Shown here piece by piece: positions 1 through 6,691 of a stretch of 64,000 nucleotides of DNA. Position numbers and translations under genes: made by a program. The notes below the pieces were generated by a model. The model ran no database searches. It was given only the letters and a program-made list of their open reading frames with translations, and had not been told where the DNA came from. The DNA lies in contig DJEW01000039.1 of NCBI GenBank assembly GCA_002431965.1, positions 56,445 through 120,444 on the forward strand, written 5' to 3'. Origin of the DNA: Clostridiales bacterium UBA5888. GTDB lineage: Bacteria; Bacillota; Clostridia; Oscillospirales; Oscillospiraceae. Numbering within the stretch: the stretch's first letter is position 1; the number at the start of each line of letters is the position of its first letter.

Positions 1-161
1 TTGCGGCGCGGGGTATCCCAAATCGCCTGCGGGTCCGGGCGCACAAGGTAATACTTTCCCCAGCGCTCCAGCTTCTCGCCCCTGGAGCAGTCTATAAGCT
101 CAAAATCCTGCCATTTATCAGAGATCCACATATGCTTCTCCACACTCATATAGTAAGACAT
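1..161 (-). CDS. Class I SAM-dependent rRNA methyltransferase-like protein (N-terminal part, runs off the window)
   Basis: Only the first ~53 codons are present and the gene continues past the left edge. It starts at ATG 161 (MSYYMSVEKHMW); an in-frame stop lies just upstream. The visible protein contains WQDFELIDCSRGEKLERWG followed by YYLVRPDPQAIWDTP. That is the N-terminal pattern of small RlmI/PUA-less class I methyltransferases of Firmicutes, which transfer a methyl group from S-adenosylmethionine to rRNA. The catalytic domain is not visible, so function is inferred from this N-terminal resemblance only. A GGAGGG lies about 17 bases upstream, rather far for a ribosome site. Confidence 0.6.
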   Translation of the reverse strand, partial: MSYYMSVEKHMWISDKWQDFELIDCSRGEKLERWGKYYLVRPDPQAIWDTPRR

Positions 162-217
162 GATATTTTATCATTAAACCCTCCGCCGGTCAACCGTAAA
201 AGCCGATGAAAAAGCAC

Positions 218-263
218 AAAGCAAATGCCCCCGTATCAGAAGATACAAAGGCATTTGCTTTCA
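218..263 (-). terminator. Hairpin terminator of the XRE regulator gene
   Basis: AGCAAATGCC (220-229) pairs with GGCATTTGCT (252-261). On the minus strand the stem is followed by a T-rich stretch (TTGTGCTTTTTC). It lies just past the stop of the regulator gene at 274. Confidence 0.7.
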
Positions 264-273
264 GCCTGAAGTG

Positions 274-738
274 TCATCTGCCGCTTGCGCCCCTGGCGAT
301 TATAAAGATGCCCGCCAGCATTTCGCCGACAGACAGCCCCAGCAGAACCCCCGAGAAAAAATCCCTGGCATCCGAGCCGCCCAGAGTATGCGACAGCGCC
401 TGCATGGCAATTCCCATAACGATAAGAACAACGCCGATCATCATCGTCCTCTGCTTTTCCAGCTCCTGTGTCCTTCTCAGCAGGTCAAGTATCTGTTCTT
501 CATCGTACACGCGAACGCTTTTATCCTCGCCTTCCTCGCCGTCCATCAATTCGGAAACCGATACCTTCAATTCCTCGCACAGGTTTTTTACCACGGTATA
601 GTCGGGCATGCATTTCCCCGTTTCCCACTTTGAAACTGTTTTGTTTGAAACGCCCAGGTGCTCGGCAAGCTGCTCCTGGGTCAGATTCAGTTCCCTGCGC
701 TTTTTTGCAATAAACTTTCCCGTTCTGATCTGATCCAT
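274..738 (-). CDS. XRE-family helix-turn-helix regulator with a membrane-associated C-terminus
   Basis: 154-residue protein. Residues 8-62 are a Cro/C1-type helix-turn-helix (RELNLTQEQLAEHLGVSNKTVSKWE), a DNA-binding fold of Xre regulators. A charged linker (60-95) follows. Two hydrophobic stretches near 98-114 and 127-150 look like membrane segments, so the repressor may sit at the membrane. ATG 738 is preceded by AAGGAG at good spacing. The gene is isolated with its own terminator, and no target is evident. Small HTH-plus-two-TM proteins are frequent in Clostridia and mostly uncharacterised. Confidence 0.8.
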   Translation of the reverse strand: MDQIRTGKFIAKKRRELNLTQEQLAEHLGVSNKTVSKWETGKCMPDYTVVKNLCEELKVSVSELMDGEEGEDKSVRVYDEEQILDLLRRTQELEKQRTMMIGVVLIVMGIAMQALSHTLGGSDARDFFSGVLLGLSVGEMLAGIFIIARGASGR

Positions 739-907
739 TTTATAATCTCCTTTGCTTCATCGTTATAGGGCGTGATAAAAATAACATCCGCACCTGCCGG
801 ATTCCATCCCTTATACGGCGAATATGAGGGGAACTGCGCCGCTCCATCCATGTGCGGCAATAAAGGGCGCATACGGGCAAAGCTCTTTTATGAACGCTGC
901 GTCAGAC

Positions 908-935
908 GCATCATGCGTCTTGCATCATGCGTCTT
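908..935. repeat. Perfect tandem duplication of a 14-base unit
   Basis: GCATCATGCGTCTT occurs twice back to back (908-921 and 922-935) in the gap between the XRE gene and the binding-protein gene. No function is apparent. Confidence 0.85.
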
Positions 936-952
936 ATTATAGAGATCTCAGC

Positions 953-1777
953 TCAATGGCAATTGAAGTAATAAAGCGCGGTGCTGTCGGTCAGCACGGT
1001 GTCGCACTTTCCGGAGTAAAGATATTCAAAGCACTCCGTCGTGCCTCCGGCAAGGCGCGTTATCTGCCCCAGGCGTTTTTTCAGCCGCGGATCCGTGTCG
1101 AGCGCCTCCATCGCCTCCGGTGTGGAGCACATCGCCATGTTCCGCCCGCTGAGGCGCAGCCTGTTCCACACGCCGGAGCCGCTGCGCGTTGCAATGACAA
1201 TGTCATTGTGCACATACGGTCCGTACTGCGTGAAGCGGTGCGCCTCCACATCCGCCTGGTCAAGCGCGATGCCGCCCCAGGCGCAGTCGATGTTGCCGGA
1301 GGACAGCTCAATATACACGTTCTCCTTTTCTATCGGCTGCATCTTGAGCGTCCAGCCCAGCCGCTCGCACACCGCCATCGCCAGCTCCACGTCAAAACCC
1401 CAATAGCTGTCGTTGGAGATGTACGCCATGGGGAAGGAGTTGACGTCCAGCCCGATGGTGAAATCCTGCACCGCGGGGGCGGCAAGCTCACTGAGGGCAT
1501 CGGCGCGTTTGTCGAAGTTGATTATCCGATCCCCGAACCATTTCGTCGCCAGCTCGTCCACCTTGCCCTCCGCCGCGAGCGTCTCTATCGCCGCGGTGAC
1601 ATAGAAATATATGGGGTCGTCGTTTCGGAAAGCGAGCGAATAGTCCTGCGAGACAAGCGTCTGCACGGATTTCACGCCGTAGCCCGTGCTGCCGCCGCAC
1701 GCGGCGGCAGAGCCTGCGAGCGCGAGAACAAGCAGTATACATATGATTCTTTTTTTTATGGTGTTCATAGGCTTCAT
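953..1777 (-). CDS. Amino-acid ABC transporter solute-binding lipoprotein with circularly permuted domain order
   Basis: 274-residue lipoprotein from ATG 1777 (MKPMNTIKKR), 16 bases after the upstream stop; Met at 1768 is an alternative. The signal peptide ends at LAGSAAAC (Cys27). The core (about 107-274) is SBP_bac_3, which binds polar amino acids outside the membrane: DVNSFPMAYIS, GFDVELAMAVCERLG, CAWGGIALDQ. Oddity: residues 43-82 (DYSLAFRNDD, IETLAAEGKVDELATKWFG) match what is normally the family's C-terminal strand and helices. The real C-terminus stops at DSTALYYFNCH, exactly where that piece should follow. The fold is therefore permuted, or descends from a trimmed tandem duplication. 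No permease or ATPase gene lies beside it. Confidence 0.8.
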   Translation of the reverse strand: MKPMNTIKKRIICILLVLALAGSAAACGGSTGYGVKSVQTLVSQDYSLAFRNDDPIYFYVTAAIETLAAEGKVDELATKWFGDRIINFDKRADALSELAAPAVQDFTIGLDVNSFPMAYISNDSYWGFDVELAMAVCERLGWTLKMQPIEKENVYIELSSGNIDCAWGGIALDQADVEAHRFTQYGPYVHNDIVIATRSGSGVWNRLRLSGRNMAMCSTPEAMEALDTDPRLKKRLGQITRLAGGTTECFEYLYSGKCDTVLTDSTALYYFNCH

Positions 1778-1793
1778 ATCCTGTTTTTGCGTT

Positions 1794-2996
1794 TCAGTGC
1801 CGCGGCTTATAGCCGCCGCCTCCGCACTCTCCGCGTCCGCCGCGGGAAGCGGTCTTCGCGGCATTTATCTTTTTTATGCTCACAATGCCTGATACGGCAA
1901 GCGCTGTCACAATAATGAGCGCGGCCGTTAATTTTATCAGCAGCTCACGCCGCGCCGCGTCACGCTGCGCTTTCTCCTGCGCGGTGCGTGCATCCCTGTC
2001 GCGCTGTGCCTGCTCGGCAGCCTGTCTGTCCGCCTCCTCCTGTGCAAGCCGCGCTTCCTCCGCGCGCGCCGCCTCTTCCTGCGCGGCCTTTTCCTCCGCC
2101 TCGCGCACGGTCTCGGCTTTTTCCGCCGTGTAGGATGTGAGCTTGTCGTCCAGCGTGAGCGTGTAGTCTACAAACATCTTCGCCGCGTTGCCTATGACCT
2201 CCTCCGCCCCCTCGACGTTTTCCATCATGACCGTGAGGATGACGGGATTCGGCGTGTAGATTATGCCGGTCGTGCCGTTCCACTCATTATAGCTGCCGTA
2301 CTTCTGGGCAATGACAAGATTCGGGTCTGTGCAGAGGTGAAAATAATCCACGGGCTGAGCGCGCTTGAGACAGTCTATGATATTGGGAAAACGCTCCGGG
2401 TCGTTATAAAGCGTGGTCATGACGTCGTTCATGAAGCGCACGGTGAAATAGCTGTAATCAATGAAGTCCGGGTCATAGTAATCATCCGGCAGGGAGGAAA
2501 ACTGCTTGTACATTTCTCGCGCCTCCTCGTCCGTGCCGAGGTAGTTGAGCATGAGATGTGCATAGTCATTGTTGGAGTAGACAAGGATGCTCTCCTCCGC
2601 CTTGGCAAGCGTAATGCCCTTTATGTCCGTCTCCTGCGTCAGCTCGCCGTTATATTCCTGCTGGGCAAGTATCATCATCAGCGGCACCTTATACATGCTG
2701 GCGCTGTAATACCAGGTGTCCGGATTATAAAACCACGTCTCCCCGGTGGCAAGGTATGTATACGCAAAGCTTATGCGCTCTGCGCGCACGTTGTGGGACG
2801 ACCATTCGCTTATGAAATCCTCCGTCATCCGTTCAAGAGCGTCGGGGTCAAATATAGTCATGTCCACAGCGGCAGAGGCTGCCTCAAGGGTATTTTCAGG
2901 CTTTTCCGCATCGTCGGCATAAGCCGTCATCGCAGGCGCTGCGGCAAGCGCCAGCGCAGTCAGCGCCGAGACGGTCATTTTCAACAGCTTTCTCAT
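1794..2996 (-). CDS. Membrane-anchored serine beta-lactamase-like/PBP-like hydrolase
   Basis: 400 residues from ATG 2996, with GGGGAGA eight bases upstream. A signal peptide (1-27) is followed by a class-A beta-lactamase-like domain: SMYK (100-103) fits SxxK, SNN (141-143) fits SxN, and KYG (232-234) fits KTG. This fold acylates a serine with a peptidoglycan stem or beta-lactam. The altered third motif makes a true lactamase uncertain. After the domain comes a long Ala/Glu/Arg coiled coil (about 300-350), a transmembrane helix (about 352-372) and a basic Gly/Arg tail. The enzyme is therefore probably held outside the membrane on a stalk. The binding-lipoprotein gene follows after 16 bases, suggesting cotranscription. 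Confidence 0.75.
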   Translation of the reverse strand: MRKLLKMTVSALTALALAAAPAMTAYADDAEKPENTLEAASAAVDMTIFDPDALERMTEDFISEWSSHNVRAERISFAYTYLATGETWFYNPDTWYYSASMYKVPLMMILAQQEYNGELTQETDIKGITLAKAEESILVYSNNDYAHLMLNYLGTDEEAREMYKQFSSLPDDYYDPDFIDYSYFTVRFMNDVMTTLYNDPERFPNIIDCLKRAQPVDYFHLCTDPNLVIAQKYGSYNEWNGTTGIIYTPNPVILTVMMENVEGAEEVIGNAAKMFVDYTLTLDDKLTSYTAEKAETVREAEEKAAQEEAARAEEARLAQEEADRQAAEQAQRDRDARTAQEKAQRDAARRELLIKLTAALIIVTALAVSGIVSIKKINAAKTASRGGRGECGGGGYKPRH

Positions 2997-3079
2997 CGGT
3001 TCGTCTCCCCTGGTGAGCATTATCATAGAATCAGTTATATTAAAATTCAGGAAGAATTATGGGCCTCCCGCGGCGGGAT

Positions 3080-3113
3080 GTGAAAAAGCCGCCGGAATTG
3101 GCGGCTTTTTCAC
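3080..3113. terminator. Bidirectional intrinsic terminator
   Basis: GTGAAAAAGCCGCC and GGCGGCTTTTTCAC form a 14-bp stem with a six-base loop, with A-tract and T-tract on either side. It lies just after the stop of the pseudokinase-lectin gene (3132) and upstream of the beta-lactamase-like gene. Confidence 0.9.
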
Positions 3114-3131
3114 GCATTATAGGCTCTTTGT

Positions 3132-4856
3132 TTATCCGCCGTATTCGCAGATATACGCCATCTTGCCGCCGTACCACTGCGGGAATTCCGCGCAGGGGTC
3201 ATTGCGGCTGTCGTTATAGTACCAGCCGCGGTTGTTCCACAGCAGCACGTAGTCCTCTGCCGCCCCATCGGAGGAATCGACATATGAGGGTTCGCCCTTT
3301 GCCCACTGCTCATACGGTGCGGTAGAGCCGTCGTCCCATACCATTTTGCCGTTCTCGCGATGTCCGCCGATCCAGATCATCGTCATTCCGTCGCTCTCGG
3401 CAAGCTCGACAAGCTTGTTGAACTCGTCCGCGTCATTGGGCACTGCAAGGTGCCCGCCCCTTTCGGCGCACTTCTTCTGCGCATCGGTCCAGCTTATATC
3501 TTCAATGAACAGCTCATACCGGTGCTCCCCGTCTGCGGGGGCTGCGGTGGTCTCCGCTGCGCCCGTGCCGTCCTCCGCTGCCGCCGCACCGGGCACATAA
3601 GGCGTTACGCCGGCGTCCGGCGTTATGGGCAGAAGCTCATCCTCCGGCACGACATGCTCCGTCGGCAGCACGGTCTCCGCCGGCGTCTCCGCGTCCTGCG
3701 CGTCCCCGGCGTTCACCTGTGCGGTCACGGCGGGGCTGTCTGTCGCCTGCGCGCCGTTGAGCGCCGCCATGCTGCGGTTAAGATTCTTTATCACGGCGTT
3801 GAATATTATCGCCGCTATCACCAGCACCGCGCACAGCACCAGTATGACTGCAACGGGTCTTCTTCTGCGTTTTTTTACCTCTTCCTCCATACGGCGCTCC
3901 TTTTCCATGTTCCTTGTGTATTGTACGACCGGGGTTATCTCCGGCTGCCTGCTCAGCACCACGGGCTCAAGTTCCGGATTCTTTTCCACATAAAGCTTCG
4001 CCACTCGCGGCTGTGCCGCATCCGGTGCAGGCGTCGGACGGCGCAGCTCTGCGCTGTTGTTTTCAGCCTCGCGCGCGACCTCCGCCGCAAGGGCGAAATC
4101 GTCCGCCGGCGCGCCTTCGTCCGGCGTCTCTGCGGCAGGCGCGGGGGCGTCGCCCTCCGGGGCGGATCCCGTCTGCTGCTCCGCAGCCGCCGCCTCTGGC
4201 GCGGTCGTCTCCTCCTGCTCCGGCAGGGGCTGATCCTCGTCGCGCTCGATTATGCCGACCATCATCCGCTCAATATCGCTCAGCTCGTCATCGTTTTTGT
4301 TGAATATCGTCTCCGCGCTCGGCGCGCCGTTGAGATAAAGGTTTTTCAGGCAGCTCTCCGCCATTGCGCGCAGCTCGTCCATGCTCTGGTATCGCTCCGC
4401 CGCTTTGAAGCGCGTCGCCTTTTTTATGATGGCGCCTAGCCGGCGGCCTGCCGCGGCGGGAATGGGAAAATCGTCCCCGCCCATGCGCCGCAGCTGCGCG
4501 TCCCTGCACTCTCCGTCAAAGGGGAGATGCCCGCCGCTGACGGCGTAGTAGAGCAGCATGCCAATGGCGTACACATCGGATGCAGGCGTCGGACGGTGAT
4601 TCCAATAAAGCTCCGGCGGAAGAAATTCCAGCTCCTGTCCCATCCAGTCCGCCCTCGACGCGCTGCCTACGGCAACGTTTCCGTCCTCGTCGATGCTTAT
4701 ATTTTCGGGATATATGCCCCCGTGATATACGCCCGCACCCACGTCGCTTTTGATGCGCTCGCAGAGCTTAACTGTAAATTCGCACAGCTGCTGGCGGTCA
4801 AAGCTTATCAAGCTCGCGCCGACAGCCCTTTCCGGGTCAAACCTGGTTTTTTCCAC
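3132..4856 (-). CDS. Degenerate protein kinase domain - membrane helix - C-type lectin domain protein
   Basis: 574 residues from GTG 4856, which has GAGGAGG upstream; an in-frame TTG at 4886 lacks one. Residues about 20-165 are the C-lobe of a Ser/Thr kinase: YHGGIYPENISI in place of HRDLKPEN, SDVYAIGMLLYYAVSGGHLPF, and ERYQSMDEL. The N-lobe (Gly-loop, VAIK lysine) is absent and the catalytic Asp is Gly, so it is predicted inactive. An acidic Pro/Ala linker leads to a basic KKRRRRP and one transmembrane helix (about 335-360). An extracellular linker and a C-type lectin fold (about 445-574; WTDAQKKCAERGGHLA, MIWIGGHREN, MVWDDGS, YICEYGG) follow. Ligand unknown. Orientation should be kinase-like part inside, lectin outside. 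Confidence 0.75.
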   Translation of the reverse strand: MEKTRFDPERAVGASLISFDRQQLCEFTVKLCERIKSDVGAGVYHGGIYPENISIDEDGNVAVGSASRADWMGQELEFLPPELYWNHRPTPASDVYAIGMLLYYAVSGGHLPFDGECRDAQLRRMGGDDFPIPAAAGRRLGAIIKKATRFKAAERYQSMDELRAMAESCLKNLYLNGAPSAETIFNKNDDELSDIERMMVGIIERDEDQPLPEQEETTAPEAAAAEQQTGSAPEGDAPAPAAETPDEGAPADDFALAAEVAREAENNSAELRRPTPAPDAAQPRVAKLYVEKNPELEPVVLSRQPEITPVVQYTRNMEKERRMEEEVKKRRRRPVAVILVLCAVLVIAAIIFNAVIKNLNRSMAALNGAQATDSPAVTAQVNAGDAQDAETPAETVLPTEHVVPEDELLPITPDAGVTPYVPGAAAAEDGTGAAETTAAPADGEHRYELFIEDISWTDAQKKCAERGGHLAVPNDADEFNKLVELAESDGMTMIWIGGHRENGKMVWDDGSTAPYEQWAKGEPSYVDSSDGAAEDYVLLWNNRGWYYNDSRNDPCAEFPQWYGGKMAYICEYGG

Positions 4857-4898
4857 GGTGAGCCTCCTCTCGCCCAGAGTCCGCAAAAACTGTCATGC

Positions 4899-4937
4899 TA
4901 AGGCAGCACCGCACAATACGTCTGCGGCATTGCCTTA
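4899..4937. repeat. Dispersed imperfect palindrome, copy A
   Basis: TAAGGCAGCACCGCACAATA...TGCGGCATTGCCTTA. The arms TAAGGCA and TGCCTTA are complementary. The same unit occurs inverted at 20566-20599 and in diverged form at 34067-34100, 38279-38305 and 44192-44210. It sits in the leader of the pseudokinase gene. Confidence 0.7.
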
Positions 4938-4945
4938 ATAATATT

Positions 4946-4974
4946 ATGTTAACACACCGTTTTTGATTCGTCAA
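4946..4974 (-). promoter_or_regulatory. Sigma-A-like promoter of the pseudokinase-lectin gene
   Basis: On the minus strand, TTGACG (4969-4974), 17-base spacer, TAACAT (4946-4951), about 90 bases upstream of GTG 4856. Confidence 0.6.
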
Positions 4975-5023
4975 TGAAAACTCTTTTTTTGTATAATTTT
5001 TTTACAATTGGTCGGTCTGTGTC

Positions 5024-6622
5024 CTATCGCTGCATTTTCTCCGCAAGCTTTTCCATCTGGTCGGCATAGCGGGCAAGCTCCTTGTTTGCCCTGCCCTCAA
5101 GCATGCGGCTGACGCGCAGCAGTTTCTCCGCCGCTGCAATAAGGCGCTCGAACACCGGGTTGACACGGCGCGCCTTCGTCTTTTCGATTGCCCTGCCCTC
5201 CGTTATGCGCACAAATTCACCGCGCAGAAGGTCAAAGCACGTGCCGCTGTATGGGGCGCAGGCGTTGTAGCCCAGCTCATTTTTGAGGCAGGCGGCAAAG
5301 CTGTCCGCCGCGTCCGGGTCGCCGTGGTTGATGAATACGAGTTCCGGCTTGTTATCAAAGCCCTTGAGCCACGCGATAAGCCCGCCCTTGTCCGCATGTC
5401 CGCTGACGCCTGGCAGCACGTCGATCTGCGCGTTCACTGCGATCTCCTCGCCGAGGAGCTTGATTTTCTTTGCCCCGTCTGCAAGCATGCGTCCGACCGT
5501 GCCGACCGCCTGATACCCGACGAAAAGCACCATGGTCTCTTTTTTCCAGAGGTTGTGCTTGAGATGGTGGCGGATACGCCCCGCGTCGCACATACCGCTC
5601 GCGGAGATTATCACCTTTGGGACGGGGTCGTCGTTTATCGCCTTGGATTCCTCCTGCGACACGGTCAGCTTCAGCCCGGGAAAAACAAGCGGGTTCACGC
5701 CGGAGCGTATCAGCGCGCGCATCTCGTCGTCTACAAACTGCGTGTCGCACTGCAGGAAAACGCGCGTCGCCTCCACGGCGAGCGGGCTGTCCACGTACAC
5801 GGGAAAGTCCCCATGTCCGCGCACAAGACCGCGCTCCTTTATCTCGCGTATGAAATACAGCATCTCCTGCGTGCGCCCGACGGCGAACGACGGGATAATG
5901 AGGTTTCCGCCGCGGTCAAGCACGGTCTGGATGCGCGCTGCCAGCTCTGTTACATAGTCTGCGCGCACCGCGTCGTGATACCTGTCGCCGTAGGTAGACT
6001 CCATCACAAGATATTCCGTGTCCTTCACGTGCTGCGGGTCGCACAGTATGGGCTGACCGGTATTGCCGATGTCGCCGGAGAATGTGATCTTCCGCGTCTC
6101 GCCGTTTTCCGTCAGCCATATCTCTATCGCCGCCGAGCCGAGAAGATGCCCCACGTCCGTCAGGCGTATGGTGACGCTCTCGTTTATCTGGATGCGCTCG
6201 CCGTAGGAGCACGGGCGCATGAGCTTGAGCGCGCCCTCCGCGTCCTCCATGTCGTACAGCGGCTCTGCGGGCGGCTCGCCCCGGCGCTCCCCCTTGCGGG
6301 TTTTCCACTCCGCGTCGGACATCTGGATGTTCGCGCAGTCGCGCAGCATTATCTCGCAGAGCGCGCATGTTGCGCCGCTTGCATATATCAGCCCGCGGTA
6401 GCCGTGCTTATAGAGCAGCGGCAGCTTGCCGGAGTGATCGATGTGCGCATGCGTCAAAAGCACAAAGTCCAGCTCTCCCGCCGCGACGGGGAGCGGTTCA
6501 TTGACAAAAAGATCCTTCCCCTGCTCCATGCCGCAGTCAACGATGCCCTTTTTGTCGCCGACCTCTATGTAGGTCATGCTGCCGGTGACTTCGTGCGCCG
6601 CGCCCAGGAATGTTATCTTCAT
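5024..6622 (-). CDS. MBL-fold/beta-CASP RNA-processing metallohydrolase
   Basis: 532 residues, full length for the CPSF73-like bacterial family. Metal ligands are visible: HAHIDHSG near residue 58, the GHLLGSA histidine, SGDIGN, and the C-terminal SGHAD and NHGDPDA motifs. The beta-CASP part (about 210-410) has PSFAVGRTQEM and VIISASGMCDAGRIRHHL. Relatives are zinc-dependent RNases acting on RNA in the cytoplasm. ATG 6622 follows AAAGGACGG. The gene is monocistronic, downstream of polC on the same strand with a hairpin between. A substrate cannot be assigned. Confidence 0.88.
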   Translation of the reverse strand: MKITFLGAAHEVTGSMTYIEVGDKKGIVDCGMEQGKDLFVNEPLPVAAGELDFVLLTHAHIDHSGKLPLLYKHGYRGLIYASGATCALCEIMLRDCANIQMSDAEWKTRKGERRGEPPAEPLYDMEDAEGALKLMRPCSYGERIQINESVTIRLTDVGHLLGSAAIEIWLTENGETRKITFSGDIGNTGQPILCDPQHVKDTEYLVMESTYGDRYHDAVRADYVTELAARIQTVLDRGGNLIIPSFAVGRTQEMLYFIREIKERGLVRGHGDFPVYVDSPLAVEATRVFLQCDTQFVDDEMRALIRSGVNPLVFPGLKLTVSQEESKAINDDPVPKVIISASGMCDAGRIRHHLKHNLWKKETMVLFVGYQAVGTVGRMLADGAKKIKLLGEEIAVNAQIDVLPGVSGHADKGGLIAWLKGFDNKPELVFINHGDPDAADSFAACLKNELGYNACAPYSGTCFDLLRGEFVRITEGRAIEKTKARRVNPVFERLIAAAEKLLRVSRMLEGRANKELARYADQMEKLAEKMQR

Positions 6623-6647
6623 ACGCTGCCGTCCTTTCTTGTTATAT

Positions 6648-6684
6648 GACGAAAGCCCGGCATGTTCTGTTCCGGGTTTTCGTC
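6648..6684. terminator. Hairpin between polC and the metallohydrolase gene
   Basis: GACGAAAGCCCGG pairs with CCGGGTTTTCGTC around an 11-base loop. The run of eight T lies on the plus-strand side, so as an intrinsic terminator it points along plus. On the minus strand it is a stem without a good T-run after polC. Confidence 0.6.
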
Positions 6685-6691
6685 GTTTTTT

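Noticed and set aside
687..872. 61-codon minus-strand frame overlapping the XRE regulator start
   Set aside because: No ribosome site and no recognised domain; it overlaps the regulator coding region in another frame.
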